Below, one piece after another: positions 25,871 to 34,379 of a stretch of DNA of 64,000 nt. A model generated the notes under the pieces. That model ran no database searches and was not told where the DNA came from. It saw nothing but the letters and a program-made list of their open reading frames with translations. How positions within the stretch are numbered: the stretch's first letter is position 1; each line of letters begins with the position of its first letter. The stretch is from Calditrichia bacterium (GTDB lineage Bacteria; Calditrichota; Calditrichia; RBG-13-44-9; J075). The stretch lies in contig JANQQU010000068.1 of the NCBI GenBank assembly GCA_028284905.1, forward strand, positions 1 to 64,000, given 5' to 3'. Position numbers and translations under genes: made by a program.

Positions 25871-25924
25871 AGCTGTAAACTGATAACTGATTACTGATAA
25901 CTGATAACTGACAACTGACAACTG
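25871..25924. repeat. Tandem ACTGATA/ACTGACA repeat, family E
   Basis: Near-tandem copies of an octamer-like unit (GATAACTGATTACTGATAACTGATAACTGACAACTGACA). The same unit is repeated at 31294-31352. It lies between the convergent recN and DUF72 genes. Confidence 0.7.
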
Positions 25925-25925
25925 T

Positions 25926-26822
25926 CTAAAATAAACTCATCTGCTCACCGGTATTCGCACGCTCAATCTCACCGGGAAAAGCCGGCACTTCCCCAATCAT
26001 CCCTGCCGTTAATTCTTGCTTCAACAACTGATGAAACTCCCGGGCAATTTCCGGCGCTAACTGATCGCCAGGTGAATGTATGAACACATACGGCTGTTTG
26101 CCCTGCCCAATCCATCCGGCGACAATAGCGGCGATTTCCGTCAAGCGGGGGATGTTTTCCTGGACTGTCTTGTGCCCGACATAGCGCAAAAACGGTTTGT
26201 TGGCAGTCACCCCAAAATACGCAGGCATTTTCGGCTTCTTGCGCTGTGCTTCTAATACATCAGAATCGGATGCGTTTTTGATATTATAAAGCGTGCCGGT
26301 ATCAAAAATCGCCCGGTTAACGTGATGGCGTTCTAATATTTCATTCAGTCGCTGCGAGGCATCAGCATCATCAAAAAATGCCCGATGGCGTACTTCCACG
26401 GCATAGTCAAAAGTTTGCGGGAGTCCCGCCAGAAACTTGTCCAACAGGGATAGGGCCGGTGGGGAAAAAGAGGGCGGCAACTGCAGAAAATAAACGCCGA
26501 TATTGGTTGACAATGGGGCCATTGCTTCGAAAAATGCCCGGGTTTCCTCCTGACAATATTGCAACGCCATTTCATGACTGATCTTACGGGGAAATTTAAA
26601 ACTGAAACGAAAATTTTCCGGGATATCCTCGCGCCAGCGTTCTATCGCCGTTGGTTTTGGCAATCCGTAAAAAGTATTATTCCCTTCAACTGTATTGAAC
26701 ACCCGGGCATATTGTTTTAAATAATCCGGCTGCCGGGCAGTGCTGGTAAATAAACTGCCCAGCCAGTCTTTGTTGCCCCAAATCGGGCAACCGAGAAAAT
26801 ATGTTTTAATAGCGTCACTCAT
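25926..26822 (-). CDS. DUF72 (YecE-like) family protein
   Basis: 298 residues, a predicted TIM-barrel protein. Typical family text: GCPIWGNKDWLGSLF near the start, YARVFNTVEGNNTFYGLP, FRFSFKFPRKISHEM, and YFLQLPPSFSP in place of the usual LxQLPPxF. The ending PYVFIHSPGD matches the family's final strand. The biochemical function is unknown, although iron-sulfur and nucleic-acid links have been proposed. The start overlaps the end of the histidine phosphatase gene by 8 bases, so it is the last gene of the radC-radA unit. Confidence 0.85.
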   Translation of the reverse strand: MSDAIKTYFLGCPIWGNKDWLGSLFTSTARQPDYLKQYARVFNTVEGNNTFYGLPKPTAIERWREDIPENFRFSFKFPRKISHEMALQYCQEETRAFFEAMAPLSTNIGVYFLQLPPSFSPPALSLLDKFLAGLPQTFDYAVEVRHRAFFDDADASQRLNEILERHHVNRAIFDTGTLYNIKNASDSDVLEAQRKKPKMPAYFGVTANKPFLRYVGHKTVQENIPRLTEIAAIVAGWIGQGKQPYVFIHSPGDQLAPEIAREFHQLLKQELTAGMIGEVPAFPGEIERANTGEQMSLF

Positions 26823-27453
26823 GATCGTTCGTCTCTCTCAGGTCGGCCGGTTGTAGTCCCAGCAAATCCAGTTTCCAAAACTGACCATTGTGCACGAATG
26901 TATTAATCGCGGCATTCTTAATATCAAAACGACGGGGAATCCCCTGGGAAATTCCCAGCACATGGCGAAGAAACCGGTTGATTATACCGCCATGGGAGAC
27001 AATTACGTAAGTGCCGCCATTGTGCTCTTCTGCGATTTCATCAACACAGGCAATCAACCGGTCTAATACTGCATTTGCACTCTCACCACCGGGAACGGCG
27101 TAGTCCGCCTTGCGCTGGCGATATTCCTTATAGATATCCGGATATTTACTGGCCAGTTCGCTGGGAGAATGTCCTTCGAAAATACCGTATTTTCGCTCAC
27201 GGAGCCGTGCATCGGTAATAATATCGTGACCGGTACGCTCGGCGATTGCTTTTGCGGTTTGATGCGCACGCCCCAAATCGCTGGAATAAAGGTGAGAAAA
27301 TTCAAAGTTTTCCATCACCCGCGCCAGGGCTACAACCTGCTGCATACCTTCAGTTGAAAGCGGACTGTCCTGGTGCCCCTGAAAACGCCCTAAAGCATTC
27401 CATTCTGTTTGACCATGCCGGATGAAAAACATTTTTGTCGCTCGATTACTCAT
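26815..27453 (-). CDS. Histidine phosphatase family protein (phosphoglycerate mutase-like)
   Basis: 212 residues. The phosphate-accepting RHG motif is F-I-R12-H13-G-Q-T-E-W-N, followed by GRFQGHQDSPLSTEG, the usual pattern of cofactor-independent-of-mutase acid phosphatases such as CobC and PhoE. The second catalytic His is in YVIVSHGGIINRFL, and the Glu/Arg region is RERKYGIFEGHSPSEL. The substrate is undetermined: a role as alpha-ribazole phosphatase or a broad phosphatase cannot be separated by sequence. It overlaps the downstream DUF72 gene and follows the nitrobindin-like gene by 12 bases. Confidence 0.85.
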   Translation of the reverse strand: MSNRATKMFFIRHGQTEWNALGRFQGHQDSPLSTEGMQQVVALARVMENFEFSHLYSSDLGRAHQTAKAIAERTGHDIITDARLRERKYGIFEGHSPSELASKYPDIYKEYRQRKADYAVPGGESANAVLDRLIACVDEIAEEHNGGTYVIVSHGGIINRFLRHVLGISQGIPRRFDIKNAAINTFVHNGQFWKLDLLGLQPADLRETNDHE

Positions 27454-27465
27454 TGGAGAAAGCCT

Positions 27466-27984
27466 CTATTTGCGCTGGTTGTTTCTGCTTAGCTGGCAGT
27501 TTAAGTGAGATTGTATCTCCGCCACTTTATCTGTTGCCATATTAACGCTGTAAGTCAGCTGATTTTCCTGAAATGTGAAAATACGGCGGGACTGGCGCAT
27601 TTGTGGATCATGTGCCAGGACGACGCTGCTCAGATCAAGTGTAAAAGCATTGAGAGTGGTGTCCAGCATTGACATCTCTCCACTCAGCACCTCAACGCGG
27701 CCGGAGTTCTGAGCATTGAGCAAGTCGATTTTTCCATCATCGCGTACCAGGAAAAAACCGGATTCCCAGTGCAGTGGCGCTTCGGGAGAACCATCGTCAA
27801 AGAGTTTCCAGGTGATTTGTTCAAATGCGATGCCCGGCTCCGCAGCATTAGTGCTGATTCGTAATATTTCCCGATATCGGAAGGCATCAATTGTGGGAAA
27901 TTGTCCGCTGCCATTACCTTCCCAAACGCCGGTAAGCAGCTTCAAGTAACGGATCTTATTTTCTACGGATAAAGCTGTTGTCAT
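27466..27984 (-). CDS. Nitrobindin-like heme-binding beta-barrel protein
   Basis: 172 residues. The first strand pair reads LKLLTGVWEGNGSGQFPTID, followed by AFRYREILRIS, the nitrobindin/THAP4 opening (G-x-W-x-G-x-G-x-x-x-x-P-T-I). A His at about 160 near the end, in the final strand SHLNCQLSR, matches the position of the heme axial ligand of nitrobindins. Family members bind ferric heme and handle NO or peroxynitrite. The ATG overlaps the radA stop codon (ATGA), so translation is coupled to a recombination protein, which is unusual for this family. Confidence 0.72.
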   Translation of the reverse strand: MTTALSVENKIRYLKLLTGVWEGNGSGQFPTIDAFRYREILRISTNAAEPGIAFEQITWKLFDDGSPEAPLHWESGFFLVRDDGKIDLLNAQNSGRVEVLSGEMSMLDTTLNAFTLDLSSVVLAHDPQMRQSRRIFTFQENQLTYSVNMATDKVAEIQSHLNCQLSRNNQRK

Positions 27985-29336
27985 GTAATATCTACCGGTA
28001 AAAGTAACTCGTTCAGGGCGCGCACCGGGGAAAGGAGCAGTTTCCCTTTCTTCTCCGGAAGATTGGGTGGTGGGAGATAGATCTGTTTGAATCCGAGCTT
28101 TTCCGCTTCGCGCATTCGTTGCTCAGCGAAGGATACCGGCCGAACTTCCCCGCCCAGTCCCAATTCGCCGATGTAAACGGCATCTCCGTCCAGCTTTTGT
28201 TCTAAGCGGCTGGAATAAAGTGCGGCGGCTACTCCGAGATCGATCCCAGGATCGTTGATCTTGAGACCACCGGCGACTTTTACAAAGACGTCGTGAATAC
28301 CAAAGGGGAGGTTGCAGTATTTTTCCAAAATGGCCAGTATCAGGGAGAGGCGGCGATGATCGAAGCCACTGACAGTGCGTTGTGGCGTGCCATAATTGGA
28401 ACGATTGACCAGCGCCTGCACTTCCACCAGCAGCGGACGACTGCCTTCGTAGCTGCAGACAATGCTGCTGCCGGTTTGCGGACGCTGATCGGGATTGAGA
28501 AACAGGGCGGAAAGATCGGCGATTTCCCGCAGTCCCTGTTGATGCATTTCGAAAACGCCCAGCTCATTGGCTGCGCCAAAGCGGTTTTTAATCGCACGGA
28601 CAATGCGATGCTGCAGGGTATTGCCTTCAAAGTAAATGACGACATCAACAAGATGTTCAAGAATCTTTGGACCGGCAACAGAACCTTCCTTGTTGACGTG
28701 ACCGATGATAAACAGGGTAAACGGCGCCGTTTTCGCGATGCGGAAAAGACGGGCGGCGCATTCTCTCACCTGACCAACATTGCCCGGCGCGCCGGAGAGT
28801 TCCGGGTTATAAATTGCCTGCACGGAATCCACAACGACAACATCCGGCTTCACATCGTTGATATGATATTCGATCGCCTCAACATCTGTTTCCGAAAGGA
28901 CCAGCAATTCATCCGTCGAAGAACGGAGACGAATCGCCCGGTTTTTAATCTGTTGCAGGGACTCTTCCCCGCTAACATAGAGCGTTTTTTGTCCGCGGTG
29001 CTGAAGTTGCAGGAGCATTTGCAGCATCAGGGTGGATTTGCCGATGCCCGGTTCTCCGGCAAGCAACACTACCGAAGCCGGAAAAATGCCGCCTCCCAAA
29101 ACCCGGTCAAACTCTTTGCTGCCGGTGGCCAGGCGTTTTTGGGAATCCTCGGTTTTTACTTCTCCCAGTGGCAGGGGGACAGACTTGGGGCGATAGCTGC
29201 TGCCTTGTTTCGGAATTCGCGCGATTGTTTCCTCGACCAGGGTGTTGAACTGACCGCAATCCGGGCACTTCCCCAGCCATTTACTGGTTTGGTAGCCGCA
29301 TTCCTGACAAAGAAATATTGATTTTGATTTCGCCAT
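27981..29336 (-). CDS. radA: DNA repair protein RadA
   Basis: 451 residues, full length. N-terminal C4 zinc finger CQECGYQTSKWLGKCPDCG; RecA-like core with Walker A GEPGIGKST and VVVDSVQAIYNPE as Walker B; the RadA-specific KNRFGAANELGVFEM motif; and a C-terminal Lon-protease-like domain (HDVFVKVAGGLKINDPGIDL...). It drives branch migration of recombination intermediates. It lies 32 bases behind radC and overlaps the nitrobindin-like gene by four bases. Confidence 0.95.
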   Translation of the reverse strand: MAKSKSIFLCQECGYQTSKWLGKCPDCGQFNTLVEETIARIPKQGSSYRPKSVPLPLGEVKTEDSQKRLATGSKEFDRVLGGGIFPASVVLLAGEPGIGKSTLMLQMLLQLQHRGQKTLYVSGEESLQQIKNRAIRLRSSTDELLVLSETDVEAIEYHINDVKPDVVVVDSVQAIYNPELSGAPGNVGQVRECAARLFRIAKTAPFTLFIIGHVNKEGSVAGPKILEHLVDVVIYFEGNTLQHRIVRAIKNRFGAANELGVFEMHQQGLREIADLSALFLNPDQRPQTGSSIVCSYEGSRPLLVEVQALVNRSNYGTPQRTVSGFDHRRLSLILAILEKYCNLPFGIHDVFVKVAGGLKINDPGIDLGVAAALYSSRLEQKLDGDAVYIGELGLGGEVRPVSFAEQRMREAEKLGFKQIYLPPPNLPEKKGKLLLSPVRALNELLLPVDIT

Positions 29337-29368
29337 TTTTTGAAAGTCTCTTTAAGCAGTTTTTATTC

Positions 29369-30079
29369 TCATTCTTCAATCATTCCCGCTTCCCGGAAGC
29401 TGAAATATTTACCTGCGCCTATAATAATATGATCCAAAACCGGTATATCCAATAATTTTCCTGCGGCAGTCAGACGATCGGTAATTCCCCGGTCTTCCGG
29501 TGATGGTTGTACTTCCCCGGAAGGATGATTGTGGAGCAAAATGACACTGGCAGCAGATTCCAAAATCGCTGCCTTGAATACTTCCCGGGGATGAACGAGT
29601 GAAGCATTCAGGGTGCCTTCGCTAATGCGGATATCGCGGATTAGCAAATTGGCAGTATTCAACGCCAGGAGCATAAAAACTTCTTTCTTCAAATGTTGCA
29701 GCATCGGACCATAGCGCTGAAAAACGACTTCCGGATCGCTGACTTTAAACTTTTGCTGAGCCGGAATACTGGCAATTCTTCGTCCGGCCTCGAACGCGGC
29801 AGCAAGGGTAACAGCTTTTACGGTGCCGATCCCTTTGATACGGCAGATGTGCCGATAATTTAATGTGGATAATTCAAACAGATTGCCGCAACGGGCGACG
29901 ATGGTTTTTGCGAGATCCACGGCAGTTTGCGTGCGGCTGCCAGTGCGGAGCAAAATGGCCAGCAATTCCGATTCGCTGAGGTGTTCCGGGCCCAGCTGCA
30001 TCAGCTTCTCCCGGGGCCGTTCCCCTTCCGGCCAATCTTTGATTTTGGTATGATAGTAGGCTGGTTCCTGAATTTTCAT
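29369..30079 (-). CDS. radC: RadC family JAB-domain protein
   Basis: 236 residues. A helix-hairpin-helix-like N-terminus (LSESELLAILLRTGS, ICRIKGIGTVKAVTL) precedes the JAMM metalloprotease-like domain, with H183-N-H185-P-S-G-E-V-Q-P-S-P-E-D196 as metal ligands and an upstream Glu in the ISEGTLNASLVHPREVFK segment. The molecular function of RadC is unresolved despite its repair-derived name. The gene heads a run radC-radA-nitrobindin-phosphatase-DUF72 on this strand. Confidence 0.92.
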   Translation of the reverse strand: MKIQEPAYYHTKIKDWPEGERPREKLMQLGPEHLSESELLAILLRTGSRTQTAVDLAKTIVARCGNLFELSTLNYRHICRIKGIGTVKAVTLAAAFEAGRRIASIPAQQKFKVSDPEVVFQRYGPMLQHLKKEVFMLLALNTANLLIRDIRISEGTLNASLVHPREVFKAAILESAASVILLHNHPSGEVQPSPEDRGITDRLTAAGKLLDIPVLDHIIIGAGKYFSFREAGMIEE

Positions 30080-30123
30080 ATTTTCCCCCTATGAAAATCA
30101 TGATTAAAGTTTGTTTCTATTAA

Positions 30124-30160
30124 AACTTCAAAATTGGATATTAATTATTCGACATTGGAA
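30124..30160. repeat. Intergenic phrase-like repeat, family B
   Basis: AAAATTGGATATTAATTATTCGACATTGGAAATTC, a loose copy of the 13626-13655 text, lies between radC and the glycosyltransferase and runs into the latter's last codons. Confidence 0.35.
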
Positions 30161-31272
30161 ATTCTATCTCCCCCGGCTTTCTGCACTATTAACAATTTTA
30201 GATAATTCTCAAAATCATTTACCATTTTCTCCAGCGAAAAGTTCGCCCGGATACGTGCTTGTGCCTGCTCGCCCAGTGTTTTACAAGTGGCTTCATCTTC
30301 CAAAAGTGCGATGGTTTCCCGGGTCATTGCAGAAACATCGTCCGCATCTACCACTTTGCCAAAACGGTCATCGGGAAGCAGTTCCCGCACACCACCAACA
30401 TCAAAAGCGACAATCGGTTTTGCGGAAAGCATTGCCTCCATTACTACATTAGGCATGCCTTCATCGGAAGAAGTGAGCAGGACGATATCGCTGGCAACTT
30501 GTAAAGGAATGATGTTTTCCTGAAATCCGACGATATGCACATTATCGGAAATGCCCAGATTCGTGACATTCCTGGATATCTCATCTTTTAGCGGCCCATC
30601 ACCCACAATCAGGAAATGCGTATCCGGACGGCTATCAAGAATATTCTTCGCGACCTGCAAAAAAAGGTGATGCTGTTTTTGCGGCACCATTCGTCCAAAA
30701 AGAGAAATTAGTTTCTTTTCAACTGGTAAATTGAATTGCCGGCGGACATCTGCAGGGGAATAATCAACAGATATACTGGTATCAATGCCGTTATAAATAA
30801 CTTTGATGAAATCGTCCTGAAGCCAGGAATATTCCAGGTATTTATTTTTGATCGCGGCGGTATTGGTAACAATGCCATCGGCGAGATGCTTATAGGTGAG
30901 ACGGTATTTGGCATTGTCCGGCAATATGGCCAAACCGGCTCTGGCAACCAGCGGCGGATTGCCCGCCAACCAGGCGGCAATGCCAGCCATGCGGACATCT
31001 TTGTTCAGGTTGGCAACAATGGCATCAATCTTATGCTTGCGAAAAATTGCGGCCATCCGGGCAATATTGATCGGGCCAAAGTCGATGCCAATTTTCAGGG
31101 GGAATGATTCGAAGCCAGCGGCTGCACAGCGCTCTATGAAGATCGAATCCGGCCGGGCACCTGCAAATATACGATGGCCCCGGGACTGTAGCCCAGCAGC
31201 GGAAAGCAGCATCCATTTTTCCACCCCACCCCAGGTTGCCTGCCGAACACTATTCATATAAAAAACATTCAT
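30145..31272 (-). CDS. Glycosyltransferase family 4 (GT-B) protein
   Basis: 375 residues. The start at 31272 (MNVFYMNSVRQATWGGVEKW) is preferred over the in-frame ATG at 31293 because GAGAAG precedes it, whereas the upstream one lies in a repeat. The N-terminal domain carries the acceptor-side GGVEKWML loop; the C-terminal Glycos_transf_1 domain has LFGRMVPQKQHHLFLQVA, FLIVGDGPLKDEI and the nucleotide-sugar motif SSDEGMPNVVMEAMLSAKPIVAFDVGG (E-x7-E). It transfers an unknown sugar, probably to a surface glycan or lipid. The neighbouring MsbA-like exporter on the same strand fits an envelope role. Confidence 0.85.
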   Translation of the reverse strand: MNVFYMNSVRQATWGGVEKWMLLSAAGLQSRGHRIFAGARPDSIFIERCAAAGFESFPLKIGIDFGPINIARMAAIFRKHKIDAIVANLNKDVRMAGIAAWLAGNPPLVARAGLAILPDNAKYRLTYKHLADGIVTNTAAIKNKYLEYSWLQDDFIKVIYNGIDTSISVDYSPADVRRQFNLPVEKKLISLFGRMVPQKQHHLFLQVAKNILDSRPDTHFLIVGDGPLKDEISRNVTNLGISDNVHIVGFQENIIPLQVASDIVLLTSSDEGMPNVVMEAMLSAKPIVAFDVGGVRELLPDDRFGKVVDADDVSAMTRETIALLEDEATCKTLGEQAQARIRANFSLEKMVNDFENYLKLLIVQKAGGDRISNVE

Positions 31273-31293
31273 CCAACACTTCTCAATCAACAT

Positions 31294-31352
31294 CTGACAA
31301 CTGTAAATTGATAACTGATAACTGATAACTGATAACTGATAACTGATAACTG
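31294..31352. repeat. Tandem ATAACTG repeat, family E
   Basis: At least five consecutive 8-base units (GATAACTGATAACTGATAACTGAT) preceded by CTGACAACTGTAAATTG. Same unit as 25871-25924. It abuts the stop codon of the ABC transporter gene and spans the gap to the glycosyltransferase. Confidence 0.75.
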
Positions 31353-33230
31353 TTATCCATTAAACTGTAGCTCACAAAGTCGCCGATAGCGATCAGAGCG
31401 TTCCAATAATTCGGAATGGCTGCCTTCATCCATCACCCGTCCGTCTTCCATCAGAAAAATCTTGTCGGAATTCATAATGGAAGAAAGCCGGTGCGCAATC
31501 ATCAGCACTGTTCGTTCTTTCATTAAATTCTCAATTGCCTCCTGAATTAAGAATTCTGATTCAGAATCCAACGAAGACGTCGCTTCATCGAAAATGAGGA
31601 TCGGCGGGTTTTTTAGGATCGCCCGGGCAATGGAGAGGCGTTGGCGCTGGCCGCCGGAAAGCAAAATGCCCCGCTCACCGACCTGGGTATCGAAGCCTTC
31701 CGGGAGCTGCATAATAAAGTCGTAGGCATTTGCCAGCTTTGCGGCAGTTTCGATTTCTGCCTGAGAATAATTACTGCCGCCATAGGAAATATTATTGCGC
31801 ACAGTGTCATTAAATAGAATGACTTCCTGGGTGACGATACCCATCAATTGCCGCAAGCTGTTTAAGGTCATATAGCGAATGTCGGTGCCATCAATCTGAA
31901 TGCTGCCGGCCTGAACATCATAGAAGCGGGGGAGGAGATTGACCATGGTTGTTTTTCCCGCACCGCTGCTGCCAACAAAGGCAATCTTTTGATTCTTCTC
32001 GATGCGGATACTGACCTGTTTTAAAATTGCCTCACCGCCTTCGTTGTAGCGGAAGTTAACATCTTTATACTCAATCGCGTTTTCGAAAGACTTTTGGGTG
32101 ATTGCATCCGCTTTGTTAACAATCGTATTCGGTGTGTCAAGCAATTGAAAGATGCGATGTCCGGAGGCGAGGGCAATCTGAATATTGTTGTTTAATTCAC
32201 CAAGACTTTTGATCGGCTCCATCATCATAAAGAGGAAAATGACAAAGCGCATAAAGTCTTCCGAGTCTAGCGATTGACCGGTTAAAACCATATTCCCGCC
32301 ATACCAGAGAACCAGGGTCATGACGGCAACACCAAGGGTTTCCGAAAGGGGAGAGGAGAGACGATTGAGGCGAACCTGTCGCAGGGTCGCTTTAAAGTGC
32401 TGCATGGTTTCGCCATTGAATTTCCGGCTTTCATAGTTTTCCATTCCAAAAGCCTTAACCACTTTGATGCCGGAAATTGTCTCCTGCAATATGCCGGTTA
32501 AATTGGCAATTTTCTCCTGCACGCGCCGGCTCTTCCGTTTCAGACTTCGTCCGATATTCTGAATGACCGCCGTTGATATCGGGAAGACAATCAAGGCTGT
32601 TAGCGTTAGTTGCCAGCTAATATTGAAGAGAATGAATACATAGAGGAAGATTAACACCGGATCGCGGATAATTTTGGTAAAACTACGATTGATGGCAACA
32701 TTTACGGCATTAATGTCATTGGTGATCAGGGAAATTAACTTCCCGGTTTCATTTCGATTGAAAAAGCTAAGCGGTTGGTTGATGACATGTTGATAAACCT
32801 CTTCCCGCAGGGTTTTGATCACCCGTTGTTCGATGTAGCTGACCCAAAAGAATTCCGCAAATGCAAAACAGTTTTTTAAGGTAAAAGTAATAATCACGAA
32901 GATACAGAGCAGCTTGAGCATTTCCCGGGGATCATCCCGATGCAGCCATTGACGCATCTCCTTTTTCAACCAGGCATTGATATCAAGACTACTGGGTGCC
33001 TCTTCGGTAGTTTCTACATTTTCCTGACCTGGTGTAACCGTAGACTCAACTTGCTTCTCGGTATTAAAAATCGTTTGTATAACCGGTGCGACCATCCAGG
33101 CGGAGAGTGCATTGAGAATGACATAGCAAAAATTGAATACCAGTACCAATATAATATGTTTAATATAGGGACGCAGATATCCTATTAATCTGATATAGAG
33201 GGAAAGGTTGCCGGATGATTCTTTTTTCAT
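31353..33230 (-). CDS. MsbA-like ABC exporter, fused permease and ATPase
   Basis: 625 residues. The N-terminal half has six membrane helices (first at about 20-45) with a polar insertion (about 75-105). The C-terminal ATPase contains Walker A AFVGSSGAGKTTMVN, Q-loop GIVTQEVILFND, signature LLSGGQRQRLSIARA, Walker B PILIFDEATSSLD and the His switch VLMIAHRLSSI. The whole resembles lipid A/multidrug exporters of the MsbA/BmrA type, which work as homodimers. Proximity to a glycosyltransferase suggests export of a glycolipid; the substrate is not determined. It is transcribed away from the tRNA-bL25 unit. Confidence 0.88.
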   Translation of the reverse strand: MKKESSGNLSLYIRLIGYLRPYIKHIILVLVFNFCYVILNALSAWMVAPVIQTIFNTEKQVESTVTPGQENVETTEEAPSSLDINAWLKKEMRQWLHRDDPREMLKLLCIFVIITFTLKNCFAFAEFFWVSYIEQRVIKTLREEVYQHVINQPLSFFNRNETGKLISLITNDINAVNVAINRSFTKIIRDPVLIFLYVFILFNISWQLTLTALIVFPISTAVIQNIGRSLKRKSRRVQEKIANLTGILQETISGIKVVKAFGMENYESRKFNGETMQHFKATLRQVRLNRLSSPLSETLGVAVMTLVLWYGGNMVLTGQSLDSEDFMRFVIFLFMMMEPIKSLGELNNNIQIALASGHRIFQLLDTPNTIVNKADAITQKSFENAIEYKDVNFRYNEGGEAILKQVSIRIEKNQKIAFVGSSGAGKTTMVNLLPRFYDVQAGSIQIDGTDIRYMTLNSLRQLMGIVTQEVILFNDTVRNNISYGGSNYSQAEIETAAKLANAYDFIMQLPEGFDTQVGERGILLSGGQRQRLSIARAILKNPPILIFDEATSSLDSESEFLIQEAIENLMKERTVLMIAHRLSSIMNSDKIFLMEDGRVMDEGSHSELLERSDRYRRLCELQFNG

Positions 33231-33467
33231 TTAAGGCCTGAAATAATTGAGAAAACGAAATAGCGATAATAAGGCGCGTATTTTACTAAATAAATGTGCT
33301 AAATACAAACCACGTGCTAATTATAAAATTTGCTTAATTAGCTACATCAAATTAGCTCACTCCATAAACTATACGCTCCTGACTGGTTCGTATATTGTCT
33401 TTAAACACGGATCAAAAAAATGAAATTTTCCGCAGCATTTTTTGGAAATACTATTTTCATTATTGGC
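33231..33467. other. AT-rich divergent spacer before tRNA-Gln
   Basis: No gene, repeat family or riboswitch-like structure is seen here. It must hold the promoter of the ABC exporter on the minus strand, but no clear match was found. Confidence 0.4.
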
Positions 33468-33496
33468 TTGACAACCCGGCAATGTCATATTATATT
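33468..33496 (+). promoter_or_regulatory. Strong sigma70-type promoter for tRNA-Gln
   Basis: TTGACA at 33468-33473 and TATATT at 33491-33496 are separated by exactly 17 bases. Predicted transcription begins near 33503, about 36 bases before the tRNA. It may also read through to bL25 and pth. Confidence 0.85.
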
Positions 33497-33538
33497 CGTG
33501 CCGTTTCTATGATTGCATCGCAATCATGTTGTTTGAAC

Positions 33539-33610
33539 TGGGGTATAGCCAAGTGGTAAGGCACCGGGTTTTGGTCTCGGCACTCCTAGGTTCGAATCCT
33601 AGTACCCCAG
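33539..33610 (+). tRNA. tRNA-Gln (anticodon TTG)
   Basis: Acceptor stem TGGGGTA (33539-33545) pairs with TACCCCA (33603-33609), discriminator G at 33610. The anticodon arm is CCGGG-TTTTGGT-CTCGG, giving anticodon TTG, and the T arm reads CTAGG-TTCGAAT-CCTAG. The D arm GCCAAGTGGTAAGGC is typical of tRNA-Gln. CCA is not encoded. It lies directly upstream of the bL25 gene. Confidence 0.97.
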
Positions 33611-33700
33611 CTACTTTTTAATAAGCTGTTTCAACGCGAATTAAAATGTGCAAGTAGAGTTTCTGCTTGCATTTTTTTAATTTAGTCACAAGGAGTAATC

Positions 33701-34336
33701 ATGTCTAATGTTGTATTAGAAGCGAAAAAAAGAGAAGCCCTGGGGACATCTAACTCTCGCCGTTTCCGCCGTGACGGCATGACCCCTGGCATTTTTTACC
33801 ATCACGGTGAAGATGCAATGCCACTGGTTTTTGATTCGAAAGCACTGACTAGTTTTGTAAACCATGCCCGTGGTTTGGTTGATCTTGCCGTAGACAGTGC
33901 AAAAAAACCACTAAAGTGCGTTGTAAAAGATATTCAATATCACCCTATTACCGAGGAAGTAATTCATATTGATTTGCTCGGTGTCAAAATGGGCGAGAAA
34001 TTGCAAATTTCTGTGCCGATTATTCTTGATGGCACTCCGGCCGGTTTAAAACAAGGTGGTGTTTTACAGCAGATTCTGCGCGAACTGAATATCGAATGCT
34101 TGCCGAAAAATATTCCTGACAATCTTCACATTGATATTAGCGAACTGGGTATTGGTGATTCGATTCATATCTCTGACCTGTCTTTCGATAATGTCGAAAT
34201 CTTAAACGATCCTTCTGAGGCCGTTGTCTTGGTTGAGCTTGCGAAAGCTGCAATGTCTGAGGCCGACGAAAGTGCTGATGATGAAGATGAAGCTGTTGCT
34301 GAAGATGGTGAAGAAACCGAAGAGTCAGCAGAATAA
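33701..34336 (+). CDS. rplY: 50S ribosomal protein bL25 (CTC type)
   Basis: 211 residues: an N-terminal 5S-rRNA-binding L25 domain (about 1-95, with LGTSNSRRFRRDGMTPGIFY and VKDIQYHPITEEVIHIDLL) plus the TL5/CTC-type second domain (about 96-185, KLQISVPIILDGTPAGLKQGGVLQQILRELNIECLP). The tail is strongly acidic (EADESADDEDEAVAEDGEETEE). AAGGAG precedes the ATG. It stands between tRNA-Gln and pth, an order common in bacteria. Confidence 0.95.
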   Translation: MSNVVLEAKKREALGTSNSRRFRRDGMTPGIFYHHGEDAMPLVFDSKALTSFVNHARGLVDLAVDSAKKPLKCVVKDIQYHPITEEVIHIDLLGVKMGEKLQISVPIILDGTPAGLKQGGVLQQILRELNIECLPKNIPDNLHIDISELGIGDSIHISDLSFDNVEILNDPSEAVVLVELAKAAMSEADESADDEDEAVAEDGEETEESAE

Positions 34337-34379
34337 CAAATGCCATGTTGGTGGCTTGCTTAATGTTGTAGGATAGCCG

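Noticed and set aside
25871-25924. Possible CRISPR or plasmid iteron array
   Set aside because: Units are eight-base tandem repeats without spacers, no replication gene is near, and the same unit occurs at 31294-31352 in a normal operon gap.
28293-29321. Opposite-strand frame of 342 codons within radA
   Set aside because: Shadow of the RadA frame, which contains the zinc finger, Walker motifs and KNRFG motif.
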